From Bacteroidota bacterium (GTDB lineage: Bacteria > Bacteroidota > Bacteroidia > NS11-12g > UBA955): a stretch of DNA of 53,444 nt. Where the stretch lies: positions 1 to 53,444 of the forward strand of contig CAUJCT010000054.1 of NCBI GenBank assembly GCA_963169345.1, given 5' to 3'. Each line of letters begins with the position of its first letter. Position 1 is the first letter of the stretch. Of the stretch, positions 16,465 to 25,684 are shown piece by piece. Both the position numbers and the translations under genes were made by a program. Under the pieces are notes generated by a model. It had not been told where the DNA came from. It made no database searches and saw only the letters and a program-made list of their open reading frames with translations.

Positions 16465-18174
16465 TCAATTGTTTTGCCTTAGTTCTTCCAGTTGCTGCCA
16501 TACAAATCCAAATAACTCTCCCACATATTCCTGTGAAAAATCGAATTTCACTTTTCCGGCTTTGTATAATTCAGGAATAGTTTTGGTATAGCCAAGTTTA
16601 AGCATGTCTTTATATCCATTCAAGCCATTGGTCTTATCATTCAATACATTTCTCCATATAGCTATTGCACCAAGCTGTGCAAAACCATACTCGATGTAAT
16701 AGAATGGCACTTCATACAAATGCAGTTGTTTTTGCCAGGAATAAGCCATAAAGTGTTCGTATCCACTCATATCTGTCACACCTGTATCGAAACGCTTCAA
16801 AATGTTTATCCATGCGGCTTTGCGTTCTTCAACACTGTGCTTAGGATTCAGATATAACCAGTGTTGAAAGGCATCAATGGTGGCAATCCATGGCAATGTG
16901 GCTATTACGCCTTCCAATTGCTCTATCATAGCTCTTTTCAATTCCTTCTTATCAGCAAAAAACTGGTCCCAGCCTTCCATACTGATGAGCTCCATAGACA
17001 TGCTGGCAACTTCCGCCACTTCCATTGGTGCGTTTTTAAATGCATTCAATTCCAAAGGTTCACTTAAAAACGAATGCATAGCATGTCCACCCTCGTGCAC
17101 CATCGTTTCCACATCTCTTAAACTACCGGCAGCATTCATGAAAATAAATGGAATACCACTCTCAGCAAGCGGGTAATTGTATCCTCCCGGTGCTTTTCCT
17201 ATACGGGAATCCAAATCCAGATAACCTTTCTCTGCCATTATCTTTAAATTATCCGCAAAAGCCGGCTCTACTTTTTGAAAACATTTTATGGTTTTCTCCA
17301 GCAGTTCTTTACCTCCTTCAAATGGTTTTAAAGGCTCTCTGTTTAAAGGATCAACCGCAAGGTCGTAAGGTTTTAAAGCATCGTATCCCAAAAGTCTCTT
17401 GCGCTCCTCCTCAAGTTTACGGCACAACGGCACTACCACTTTTTCAATGGCTTCGTGAAATTTAAAGCAGTCTTCAACCGAATAATCAAATCGGCCCATG
17501 GCTTTATGCATGTAATCCCTGAAATTATCGAATCCGCAATTTAAAGCAACCTGATGTCTGAGCTGAATTAACTGGTCAAATAAGTTGTCCAATTCATCCT
17601 TGCTCTGAAGTCTGCGTTCATTGATGATTTCGTATGCCTGCTTTCTTTTTTCGCGGTCAGTCAGTTTAAGTTTATTAGAAGCCTGTTGCAAAGTCAATGT
17701 TTCACCATCTATCACAACTGACATGGCTCCTGTTATACTGCCATATTTTTGGGCCAGGGTCTGCAATTCAGCTTGCAGAGGGATATTTTCTTCTCTGAAT
17801 AAATCAATGGAATTGCTGATGGCTCTGAAATAAATTTTATAAGCTTCATCCGATTTCAATGCATCCAGGAATGGTGAATTATTGATTTTATGATTGATCT
17901 TATCTTCGAATGGCGCAATATTGGGTTGAATATTGGTTACAAAATCCACATACGATTTTTCAAGATTTTCATCTGTTGTATCGCAGGTCATTTTTATATA
18001 TCGCCATGCCAGGTCCTCACTAACCATGCTTTCCAGTTCGCTTACATGATGCAGAAATTGCTTGTAAGAATCGATAGTATCAATTTGACAGTCGAGTAAT
18101 GACTGATAATAAGGTAATAGCAAATCCCATGTAGTGATTTTGAAATCCTGAGGTAAATATTGTCTGTTGGCCAT
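16465..18174 (-). CDS. pepF: M3-family oligoendopeptidase (PepF type)
   Basis: The 569-residue metallopeptidase carries the zinc motif HEGGH at residues 360-364, within VHEGGHAMHSFLSEP. The downstream Glu ligand lies in the E-V-A-S-M-S-M-E-L segment, as usual in M3 proteases. These cytosolic enzymes degrade peptides of roughly 5-20 residues. The ATG at 18174 is chosen over a TTG three codons upstream. A -7 box (18209-18216) places the mRNA start about 30 nt before this ATG. It is followed with no gap by the DUF3352-like gene and preceded by an ABC operon on the same strand. Confidence 0.92.
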   Translation of the reverse strand: MANRQYLPQDFKITTWDLLLPYYQSLLDCQIDTIDSYKQFLHHVSELESMVSEDLAWRYIKMTCDTTDENLEKSYVDFVTNIQPNIAPFEDKINHKINNSPFLDALKSDEAYKIYFRAISNSIDLFREENIPLQAELQTLAQKYGSITGAMSVVIDGETLTLQQASNKLKLTDREKRKQAYEIINERRLQSKDELDNLFDQLIQLRHQVALNCGFDNFRDYMHKAMGRFDYSVEDCFKFHEAIEKVVVPLCRKLEEERKRLLGYDALKPYDLAVDPLNREPLKPFEGGKELLEKTIKCFQKVEPAFADNLKIMAEKGYLDLDSRIGKAPGGYNYPLAESGIPFIFMNAAGSLRDVETMVHEGGHAMHSFLSEPLELNAFKNAPMEVAEVASMSMELISMEGWDQFFADKKELKRAMIEQLEGVIATLPWIATIDAFQHWLYLNPKHSVEERKAAWINILKRFDTGVTDMSGYEHFMAYSWQKQLHLYEVPFYYIEYGFAQLGAIAIWRNVLNDKTNGLNGYKDMLKLGYTKTIPELYKAGKVKFDFSQEYVGELFGFVWQQLEELRQNN

Positions 18175-18208
18175 TATGAGCAATGTATTTAAAACTATTT
18201 AACGACTT

Positions 18209-18216
18209 CAAACTTA
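18209..18216 (-). promoter_or_regulatory. -7 box before pepF
   Basis: The minus-strand sequence is TAAGTTTG, matching TAnnTTTG. It lies 35 nt before the ATG at 18174, within the short gap after the permease gene, so pepF probably has its own promoter. Confidence 0.55.
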
Positions 18217-18261
18217 ATCGAAATACACAAATCCTTCAATAAAATGTATGCACATCCATCA

Positions 18262-19449
18262 CTACTTCTCAGCTTGTCCTAATTGTTTGATAACTCTTAA
18301 GGTATTCAGCGCATTTAAAAGTAAAAATACCGCGACCAGAAATATAGCCGAAACCAATGCAACACTGCTCAATCCAGCTTTTACTTCAAACCCTTTCTCT
18401 ATCATAAATCGGGTGCTGACAATTTTAATCCACCAGGAGAATGCCAGACATAGCAGCAAAACTATCCCCATCAACAAGGCATAAAACTTCATATACTGGG
18501 TAAACAAAAACGATGGTGAATAACCAAGATGAAGTAAATTTTTTATCTCATATCTTGAATTAGACATCAACAACTGAGCGTACTGTATAAACCCGAGTAC
18601 AGCCAGTAAAACAATGACAAAACCAACCAGTAAAACAATGCTCAGTGCCATTTTCAACAATGCACTCATCTTGCCGCTTTTTAACAGCTCCAGATTGGTC
18701 TCGTAGCCTTTTTGCTCTAAAAAATCCATCAATTCTGAATCTCCCGGATCCTTGCATAAAACCACCAATCTGGATATTCCGGCATCTTCCGACTTACCAA
18801 AATGCTCATTGGCATAATCGATAAATGATTCCGGCACTAAAATCGAATTGATTCTGTCGGTAAATCCTGCTATATATCCTGTTAATGTCTCTGACTGCTC
18901 TCTGCCCGAAATTATAACCTTCATAGGTGCCATTTTAGCCATCCCCTTACTGATTTGAGGTAAACCCTGGCTGGGAGCAAATCCAAAATTATACAGGTTG
19001 AGATAATCCGTTGGTAAAATAACAGGAACAGCTTCGCCGGGGCGCCATTTCCAATTAGAGATTTTTATATCCAGAAATTCATCAGGCACCGACTCAAAAA
19101 ACATATCTGTCATCATTTCCTGATCCTGGAGTGCTATACCTGTTTGAGCTCTGAATCGGTTGGCCTTAAAAAACCCCACTTTTTCAATACTTTTCAGTGT
19201 CCTGAATTCATCCATTTCTTCAGGTGTAAAAACTGCTTTATTACCGGTAATGGTATTGGCCAGACTCACTGGTTTATTGACCACAAGAAATTGAGAACTT
19301 ATTAGCTCCTTCTTATTGTCAAAGATGCTCTTAAAATCGATATACAACTGTATAGAAGCCACAGTCAGGAGTAACCCAAACAAACTCCCGAATAACACAA
19401 TACCAAGCTGGCTGTAACTTTGGTTGCCAAGAATAAGTTTTCTTATCAT
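18262..19449 (-). CDS. FtsX/MacB-type ABC transporter permease
   Basis: The 395-residue protein shows the four-helix FtsX topology: one helix at about 12-35, a periplasmic domain of some 230 residues, then three helices at about 265-295, 315-340 and 365-387. The periplasmic part includes PVSLANTITG and VPDEFLDIKI, resembling MacB periplasmic core domains. It overlaps the upstream ATPase gene by 4 bp (ATGA), so the two form one transporter. Such systems (LolCDE, MacB, FtsEX classes) work on lipoproteins, peptides or cell-wall enzymes rather than by classical import. The DUF4836 gene leads the same operon, suggesting an envelope role. Confidence 0.8.
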   Translation of the reverse strand: MIRKLILGNQSYSQLGIVLFGSLFGLLLTVASIQLYIDFKSIFDNKKELISSQFLVVNKPVSLANTITGNKAVFTPEEMDEFRTLKSIEKVGFFKANRFRAQTGIALQDQEMMTDMFFESVPDEFLDIKISNWKWRPGEAVPVILPTDYLNLYNFGFAPSQGLPQISKGMAKMAPMKVIISGREQSETLTGYIAGFTDRINSILVPESFIDYANEHFGKSEDAGISRLVVLCKDPGDSELMDFLEQKGYETNLELLKSGKMSALLKMALSIVLLVGFVIVLLAVLGFIQYAQLLMSNSRYEIKNLLHLGYSPSFLFTQYMKFYALLMGIVLLLCLAFSWWIKIVSTRFMIEKGFEVKAGLSSVALVSAIFLVAVFLLLNALNTLRVIKQLGQAEK

Positions 19450-20084
19450 ACCTTCAATATTGAATCATAAGTCAAACTACCTGTATCTCCCAGACTTGTG
19501 ATAATTAATCCCGCCTGATTCGCTTTGCAAAACCGCTCAATCATTCTTTCCATTTTTAAACGATTGCCTTCGTCCAGATGTGAAAAAGGTTCATCCAATA
19601 ATAAAAACTCAAATGGCTGCAGCAAGGACCGAATCAATGCAAATCTTTGCTGTTGACCCATCGAAAGTTTCAATACAGGCTTATCTCTCAACTCCGCTAT
19701 CTCAAGTTCCTGGCACAAATCTCTTATTTCACTCTCTGATATCACAGGGTTAAAGCGATGTTTAATCATCAGGTTTTCCCAAGCTGTAAGTTGAGGAAAT
19801 AAGCGCAAATTCTGAAATACAATAGAAAGTTGACGAGATCTGATGTCCGACCAGGCACTGGGTTTTAGCCCTTTTACACTGTTTGTATCGAGTAAAATAT
19901 CACCTGAAAAATCTTGTCGAATTCCATAAATATAGGATATAAGTGTAGATTTTCCTTTACCGGACTCAGCCGAAACAAGGTATCTGCCACCTTTATTCAG
20001 AGTGATTTCCTTCCCCCATATACTTGCACCAGAAAAAGCACCTTCTAATGGCTTAGGAACAACTGACTGAAGTTTAATTTGCAT
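19446..20084 (-). CDS. ABC transporter ATPase with atypical motifs
   Basis: The 212-residue ATPase is short for the LolD/MacB class (about 220-240). The P-loop reads AESGKGKST, where the first position is Ala rather than Gly but GKST is kept. The signature reads LSMGQQQR instead of LSGGQQQR. Walker B is FLLLDEPFSHLD, and the usual switch His near the C-terminus is not obvious (LIITSLGD). ATP binding is very likely and hydrolysis may be altered (inference). It starts 2 bases after the DUF4836 stop and overlaps the permease gene. Confidence 0.85.
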   Translation of the reverse strand: MQIKLQSVVPKPLEGAFSGASIWGKEITLNKGGRYLVSAESGKGKSTLISYIYGIRQDFSGDILLDTNSVKGLKPSAWSDIRSRQLSIVFQNLRLFPQLTAWENLMIKHRFNPVISESEIRDLCQELEIAELRDKPVLKLSMGQQQRFALIRSLLQPFEFLLLDEPFSHLDEGNRLKMERMIERFCKANQAGLIITSLGDTGSLTYDSILKV

Positions 20085-20086
20085 GA

Positions 20087-21745
20087 CTATTCAAAGTCGA
20101 ACACATCTGCTTGTTTCAGCAATCTGTAAAGAGAATTGCCTTCTCCAGACTTAAGATTGATACTGTATTCGCTGGATTTGGTATCTCCGTATCCTTTTGA
20201 ATCCGTAAATATAGACATGTAAGATTTGAACTTATTGAAAGATTCAGCGTCGGATGGACTTGAATTTAAACTACTGAACAAGCTCTCATATTTTGCCATA
20301 TTCAGGTCCATATAAAAAGCGCTTGGATTATCCTTGGCCAAATTTTTCGCATCTTTATTAGACAGTTCTCCAAGTTTACCGGTACTTTGAATTGCTCTTC
20401 CAAAAACCTCATTATTTGTGATAAATAAAACTTTGTCTTTACTTACCAGATAAAAGTTCATTCCGTTGATTAAAGGGAAAGCCATGATACGCATATCATT
20501 ATCTGCAGGCAATTGAGTTTGCTCCAGAATTTTATCAATTACAGCTTTATTTTTCACACCGAATGCCAGATTCAATTTAGGTAAAGTTATTACTTTAGAT
20601 TTCTGAACTATTTCGAATTGACCTGTTGCCTCATTCATTTCATAAGAAGGCTGAACAACACTGATAGATTCGAATCCAGCTAATGACAAAGTCATCTCAC
20701 CACTAAGCGCTGCAATCATATCTTCGTATTTGATACCAGACATTTCTGCAAATGATTTGATGGATTTTCTTAGTTCAACATTTGGCTTAAACATGTCATC
20801 CAGCATATTGATTGTTTTATCCATATTGAAATTGGCACTCAACATAGCCAACATATCACCATTGGCAATGCACTGCAATGCATGGTCTCCGATACCACCT
20901 TTATTCGAAATCTGCATTTTTTCCAATGCTTCCTTCTCACCCATCATTTCACTGGTCATGTTAATTTTATCATTCTCAAAATCAACATTAGCGCTGACAT
21001 AAATCCCTTTAAATGCTTTATTAATCCCTTCCATTTGAGCCGCACCCGAAATACTGCCCGCAATATCAAAGTAAGTACCGTAATTCAGGAAAATGGAAAC
21101 ATCCTTTTGTGATTTCATTGACTTCTTGAAGTATACAGAAGCCAAAACAGATTTCGACTCATCCTGTCCCATATAAGTATCTGCAATGTCTTTCACATTA
21201 CCGGACTCTTCACCATACATACCTCCCATTTGATTGATGTACAATAGTCCTTTATCATTCCAACACAATAATTCACTCGTGTTAAGACTGAAATAACTCA
21301 TGTTTTTTGCCTTTTCCAATTTGCCTTTAAGACCAGATTTAACAAGCATGTCAACAAATTTACCTTCGTCACTTAAAGCCGCGATGGTACAAACATATCT
21401 GTCCGAATTTTTACTTGACATAAAGAAATACACTTTACTTCCTAATGACAAACCGGAACCAATTGGATCTTTAAGAACTGAGCCCAATATCTTATCCTGC
21501 ACATCTTCCCCTGTATTCTTTTTACTTTGCTCTTCGAAATATTTATAAAGCTTGGTAGATTTTAACTTGCCATTGTAATCTGATTTGCTTGCAAGCGACT
21601 TAATGTCAAAACCTACAACAATTGCAGCATCCATAGGCACGATACCTAAATGCTTTTCTTTAGCGCCAAAGTATTTCATATATGCAAATACTCCGCCACC
21701 TACAGCGACGACACCCAATAGTGCCCATAATAGCTTTCTATTCAT
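20087..21745 (-). CDS. DUF4836 family envelope protein
   Basis: The 552-residue product has an N-terminal hydrophobic anchor (LLWALLGVVAVGGGVFAYM) and continues with GIVPMDAAIVVGFDIKSLA, the hallmark of the Bacteroidota DUF4836 family (function unknown, outward facing). Hydrophobic and beta-rich segments alternate and no enzyme motif is seen. It is the first gene of the operon with the ABC ATPase and permease. A -7 box at 21766-21773 supports the start at 21745. The opening is similar to that of the DUF3352-like protein at 14451-16463, so this locus encodes two membrane-anchored VP-D-A-type proteins around one ABC system. Confidence 0.75.
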   Translation of the reverse strand: MNRKLLWALLGVVAVGGGVFAYMKYFGAKEKHLGIVPMDAAIVVGFDIKSLASKSDYNGKLKSTKLYKYFEEQSKKNTGEDVQDKILGSVLKDPIGSGLSLGSKVYFFMSSKNSDRYVCTIAALSDEGKFVDMLVKSGLKGKLEKAKNMSYFSLNTSELLCWNDKGLLYINQMGGMYGEESGNVKDIADTYMGQDESKSVLASVYFKKSMKSQKDVSIFLNYGTYFDIAGSISGAAQMEGINKAFKGIYVSANVDFENDKINMTSEMMGEKEALEKMQISNKGGIGDHALQCIANGDMLAMLSANFNMDKTINMLDDMFKPNVELRKSIKSFAEMSGIKYEDMIAALSGEMTLSLAGFESISVVQPSYEMNEATGQFEIVQKSKVITLPKLNLAFGVKNKAVIDKILEQTQLPADNDMRIMAFPLINGMNFYLVSKDKVLFITNNEVFGRAIQSTGKLGELSNKDAKNLAKDNPSAFYMDLNMAKYESLFSSLNSSPSDAESFNKFKSYMSIFTDSKGYGDTKSSEYSINLKSGEGNSLYRLLKQADVFDFE

Positions 21746-21765
21746 AATCTTTTAAATGTAGGAAG

Positions 21766-21773
21766 CAAATATA
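21766..21773 (-). promoter_or_regulatory. -7 box of the DUF4836-ABC operon
   Basis: The minus-strand sequence is TATATTTG, an exact TAnnTTTG match, 20 nt before the start codon at 21745. Confidence 0.55.
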
Positions 21774-21853
21774 ACCGGATTGATGTCGGTCACAAAACAT
21801 CTGTTTAAAGAAAATGTTATTTTAAGTTTAAGTCTACTCCTGCACTAAAACTT

Positions 21854-22516
21854 CTAATCGAAGCACTCCATCATTAAAACAACTCCTTTATCAAACTCTA
21901 CAGATATCAAACCGGTTTCAGTAACTTTATTACTGCTACTGGTATTGAAAGGATATTCAAGCGTATGTCCATCCAGATTCCAATCGAGATTGGTTGTTTT
22001 GATGTTTTCCACTCTGTTTAATGGAATTATGGACACATTATCACCTTTTACGAAATGCTTTTTAAACCCTGATTTAATCGGATAAATTTTAGAATGATCG
22101 TCCAACATAACCTGATCGATCTTATCCTTATATCGGGCTAATATGCCGATATTATTCATATAATGATCGCTTCTTCTTCCGGTAGCCCAAATGATATTGA
22201 CTGCTGAAAAATTGCGCTCTATTAAATATTCGATCCCTTTTTCCAGGTCTGTTTTTTCCTGATCCGGAACATACTCAATTTTAGTATCCGGAGGTATACT
22301 CTCACGGATTGAATCCAAGGACTGGTGGTCGAAATCTCCTAAAACCACATCGAACTTAATACCCATTTCCAGAACTCTGCTCAATGCCCCGTCAAGCACT
22401 ACAATGAATGGACTCCATTCAAGCAACTGCTCAGTCAATGCATGGCTGCAAGATGCACCATTTGCAATGATGAGCGCCGGTTCCTGACCCTCTCTGACAA
22501 TATGATGACTAGACAT
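21854..22516 (-). CDS. thiN: Thiamine pyrophosphokinase
   Basis: The 220-residue enzyme converts thiamine and ATP to thiamine diphosphate and AMP. Visible motifs are GDFDHQSLDS (metal and diphosphate site), DQEKTDLEKGIEYL (the D-x-x-x-T-D-x-x-K pattern) and GRRSDHYMNN, in the standard order. The C-terminal beta-sandwich that binds thiamine follows. The ATG overlaps the stop of the T9SS propeller gene (TAATG), so it is translated from the same mRNA even though the functions differ. Length is normal. No thi genes are nearby, consistent with a salvage-type enzyme. Confidence 0.88.
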   Translation of the reverse strand: MSSHHIVREGQEPALIIANGASCSHALTEQLLEWSPFIVVLDGALSRVLEMGIKFDVVLGDFDHQSLDSIRESIPPDTKIEYVPDQEKTDLEKGIEYLIERNFSAVNIIWATGRRSDHYMNNIGILARYKDKIDQVMLDDHSKIYPIKSGFKKHFVKGDNVSIIPLNRVENIKTTNLDWNLDGHTLEYPFNTSSSNKVTETGLISVEFDKGVVLMMECFD

Positions 22517-24906
22517 TAATGAATAACATTAAAGCGCAGACGCCCTTCTTGTTTAAAGCTGGAATATATCAGAATGTAATTACCCGATGGCAGTTCCCTT
22601 AACGGTATGGTGTTATTACCAGGCTGTAATGTACCATTGAGAACTTCCTTCGCTTGCAAATCCACAATTTTATATTGACAGGCTGTTTCACCCCGCAATT
22701 CTAAATTTAAAACATTATTAGCCGGTATAGGATATGCAGTTCGAATTAAATCGAGCTTTTGCTCACCAATACTGCTGAATCCTGCATTGTTGATTTGTCC
22801 TTTAAATATTCCTCTTCCATGTGTAAAAAAGTAAATATCTTTCTTATTGTTGTGCACTTTGATGCAACTAATAACAGTACTTGGTAAACGGGTATCTTTT
22901 ACCCAGGTTTCACCTCCATCTTCGGTGATATACAAACCATAATCTGTTCCGGCAAATATTACATTTTCCGGATTAAATGGATCGCATTCAACCCAGTTAA
23001 CAGGTAATCCTCTAGGTAAATTTCTGCTGATATTGGTAAACACTGGTGTACCAAACACATTGCTGACTTTCCACAATCTTCCAGAATCGGCAATGTTGTT
23101 CAATGCCAAATAAATTTTATCTCTGAATCCTGGTAATACTTTTATAGAACCTATGAAGGAAGAACGGACATAAGTTGGCATAGAAAGCCTCAAATCTTTG
23201 TATTTAGGTGTTGCATTCATTACAGAATCAACTGCAACAAGAGAGTTACTACCACCGGCAAATACTGAAGGATTCTCACCAGCAGAGAACTCAGCACAAA
23301 ATAATCTGCCGGTTGTAAGCTTACCTAAACTTTTAAAACTGTTTCCTTCATCTGAACTAAAATACAAATAAGTATTGGAGGGATATAAAACAAGTTCACC
23401 AATTGTTGGACTCACGGCATAAGGATGAATGAACCACTTAGCATCTGAGGTAGGAATAGCATTGGCAATATTTTTTCCGTTTAAATACACCGCACCATTC
23501 TGTGTCGCATAATATCTCGAATTTTGCTCAGTTGGGTGATAAAAGGAATACCCACCATCTCCCCCATAAATACTGGTGAAAGTTTGAGATCCATTTCTGC
23601 TTTCTTTTGTTCCATTATCCTGAGTACCGCCAAAAACATATTTCTGAACATTGGAAACTGCGCCATGATAAAACTGAGTAATATTTAATCCGTTATTCAA
23701 CAAAGTATAATTAGCAAAATTATTCCATGAATAATAACTTAAACCTCCGTCATTACCGACATATAAGAGATTATTGGAACCTGTAGTAGCCATGTGATGG
23801 TCGCTGTGTGAATATTCAGCAGTTGTCCATGAGGCACCACCATTATACGAATAACCAGCATCAACTGAGCCTATGTAAATATCATTTGAATCCAATGGAT
23901 TTACAGCCATCGTCATACAGTACCATGTAAATCCAAAATTGACTTTACCATTTGGATTTGTTTTCAACACAAATGTCTTTCCTCCATCACTTGATTTATA
24001 GAAAGCACTTAACACGCCATTATATGAATTATCCGGTCCTGAAATGGCAGCATAAACCACATTTGGGGCATTTTTACAATAGGCCAGCTCACCTCTGGCT
24101 GTTGAACCGGAACTAATGGAAGTAACTTTCGAAAACGAATTGGCATCACCGGTACTAGACCTGTATACTCCAGCACCTTTTAATGTTATCATAACTGATC
24201 CATCAGGAAAGACTTCCAAATCATTCATCTGCGAACCTGTATTCATGACTTTAACAAAAGTCTCACCGGCATCTGTACTTCTCCATAAACCATTGCTATT
24301 GGTTGCAACAAACAATGTATTGGTATCTTTTGGTGAGCATTTTACTGACCAGCACATTTGAAATTCACTTCTGTTTGTTGAACTTAACTGTTCAAATGTA
24401 TTTCCGCCATCAGTTGATTTAAAAACGCCGGAACCAATCAGGTCGGCACTGTTACCACTGGCTTCTCCGGTACAATAATATATGACATTAGGCTGAAAGG
24501 GATTCTGATCCATATAGGTTACACTGGGAGATAAAGCCTGATCATTGATGGCTCTCCATGAAGCTCCATTATTATCTGAAACAAATACGCCTCCAGACGC
24601 CCCTCCTACTATCAAATGATTTGGATTGCTGTAGTCTGCCACTATTGCTCTGATTCTGCCACCCACATTTCTGGGACCGAATTCATATACGTTTAACAAA
24701 GCATCTGAAGTCGATCTTTTTGAAGATGCAATATCCCAATTGTATTGACTCATTTCCGGCAAAATATTAGTGCCATTGGTTTTCATATAAAGCCATTGTT
24801 CATAATAGCCAGGAAGATTACCTTCATTGCTTTTCTTTACAGACCTGCTACAAGATGCTAAAACTATTGATAATACTACAAATCCTATTAAATTCAATTT
24901 GGACAT
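22516..24906 (-). CDS. BNR/VPS10-like beta-propeller protein with T9SS type A sorting domain
   Basis: The 796-residue protein has repeated S/T-D-x-G-x-T/S-W/F Asp-box motifs (VSDNNGASW, STDGGNTFEQ, STDAGETFVK, SSDGGKTFVL, TEDGGETWVK). These mark sialidase/sortilin-type propeller blades over residues about 70-690. The last 85 residues form a T9SS type A sorting domain (AYPIPANNVLNLELRG and a terminal GRLRFNVIH), so it should be exported through T9SS. The leader contains LASC at 16-19, a lipobox, which would also make it a lipoprotein. That combination is unusual. It is probably surface anchored and binds or cleaves polymers, but no catalytic residues are assigned. Confidence 0.85.
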   Translation of the reverse strand: MSKLNLIGFVVLSIVLASCSRSVKKSNEGNLPGYYEQWLYMKTNGTNILPEMSQYNWDIASSKRSTSDALLNVYEFGPRNVGGRIRAIVADYSNPNHLIVGGASGGVFVSDNNGASWRAINDQALSPSVTYMDQNPFQPNVIYYCTGEASGNSADLIGSGVFKSTDGGNTFEQLSSTNRSEFQMCWSVKCSPKDTNTLFVATNSNGLWRSTDAGETFVKVMNTGSQMNDLEVFPDGSVMITLKGAGVYRSSTGDANSFSKVTSISSGSTARGELAYCKNAPNVVYAAISGPDNSYNGVLSAFYKSSDGGKTFVLKTNPNGKVNFGFTWYCMTMAVNPLDSNDIYIGSVDAGYSYNGGASWTTAEYSHSDHHMATTGSNNLLYVGNDGGLSYYSWNNFANYTLLNNGLNITQFYHGAVSNVQKYVFGGTQDNGTKESRNGSQTFTSIYGGDGGYSFYHPTEQNSRYYATQNGAVYLNGKNIANAIPTSDAKWFIHPYAVSPTIGELVLYPSNTYLYFSSDEGNSFKSLGKLTTGRLFCAEFSAGENPSVFAGGSNSLVAVDSVMNATPKYKDLRLSMPTYVRSSFIGSIKVLPGFRDKIYLALNNIADSGRLWKVSNVFGTPVFTNISRNLPRGLPVNWVECDPFNPENVIFAGTDYGLYITEDGGETWVKDTRLPSTVISCIKVHNNKKDIYFFTHGRGIFKGQINNAGFSSIGEQKLDLIRTAYPIPANNVLNLELRGETACQYKIVDLQAKEVLNGTLQPGNNTIPLRELPSGNYILIYSSFKQEGRLRFNVIH

Positions 24907-24912
24907 AAGCTA

Positions 24913-24920
24913 CAAATATA
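24913..24920 (-). promoter_or_regulatory. -7 box before the propeller gene
   Basis: The minus-strand sequence TATATTTG lies only 6 nt before the ATG at 24906. With transcription starting a few bases after the box, the mRNA would have almost no leader. Confidence 0.55.
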
Positions 24921-25059
24921 TGTATTTCTAATTAATCTGAAAATCAGAACTATCTTAAGAAAACAGCTCAACCATTGCGTTTGTTTGCATACAGCCCTAT
25001 TTATAACACTTTAAACCTCTATAAAGAAACTCTATAATCACAGTTATAATTCAGCCAAT

Positions 25060-25067
25060 TATCTTTG
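25060..25067 (+). promoter_or_regulatory. -7 box before msrA
   Basis: TATCTTTG lies 4 nt before the msrA ATG (25072). The transcript would be leaderless or nearly so. Confidence 0.55.
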
Positions 25068-25071
25068 CTGC

Positions 25072-25617
25072 ATGTCTGACTCATATAAAATTGCCACATT
25101 TGGTGGTGGTTGCTTTTGGTGCATTGAAACGGTTATGAATCGTTTAATTGGGGTTGATAAAGCCATAAGTGGCTATATGGGAGGCAAAATTGCCAATCCT
25201 ACATATAAAGAAGTTTGCAGTGGACTGACTGGTCATGCTGAAGTTGTACAGGTACATTACGACCCTGATAAAATTAGTTTCAATACCTTACTGAGTGTGT
25301 TCTTTTCGATGCACGATCCAACGACTCTCAACCGACAAGGCGCCGACATAGGCACTCAATACAGATCTGTGATTTTCTTTCAGGATGACAGTCAAAAATC
25401 TGAAGCTGAACTGTACATCAAAGAACTTGAAAACAATGGCACCTATTCAAATATTGTAACAGAAATCTCTCCTGCAGAAACCTTTTATATTGCTGAAGAT
25501 TATCATCAAAATTACTATAATGGAAATCGTCTCTCCAACAGTTATTGTACTGTAGTTATTGACCCTAAAGTTAATAAGCTTAGAAAAGCCTATGCGCATT
25601 TATTAAAAAGCGAATAG
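25072..25617 (+). CDS. msrA: Peptide-methionine (S)-S-oxide reductase MsrA
   Basis: The 181-residue enzyme reduces methionine-S-sulfoxide in proteins. The catalytic motif GGGCFWC lies at residues 11-17 with nucleophile C14. Other family motifs are present: GYMGGKIANPTYKEVCSGLTG, then HDPTTLNRQGADIGTQYRS, and FYIAEDYHQNYY. Only C17 and C52 are nearby cysteines, and a C-terminal C168 could act as resolving cysteine. It has no signal peptide, so it should be cytosolic. It stands alone between divergent and convergent genes, with its own promoter and terminator. Confidence 0.95.
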   Translation: MSDSYKIATFGGGCFWCIETVMNRLIGVDKAISGYMGGKIANPTYKEVCSGLTGHAEVVQVHYDPDKISFNTLLSVFFSMHDPTTLNRQGADIGTQYRSVIFFQDDSQKSEAELYIKELENNGTYSNIVTEISPAETFYIAEDYHQNYYNGNRLSNSYCTVVIDPKVNKLRKAYAHLLKSE

Positions 25618-25633
25618 TGTAAATATTGAAGGC

Positions 25634-25670
25634 AAAAAAAAAGCGCCCTTATTGAAAGGCGCTTTTTTTA
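25634..25670. terminator. Bidirectional terminator between msrA and the giant T9SS gene
   Basis: AAAAAAAGCGCC pairs with GGCGCTTTTTTT across a 10-nt loop, with A and T runs on both sides. It can end both the plus-strand msrA transcript and the minus-strand gene at 25685-29365. Confidence 0.88.
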
Positions 25671-25684
25671 TATATACTAGTTGA

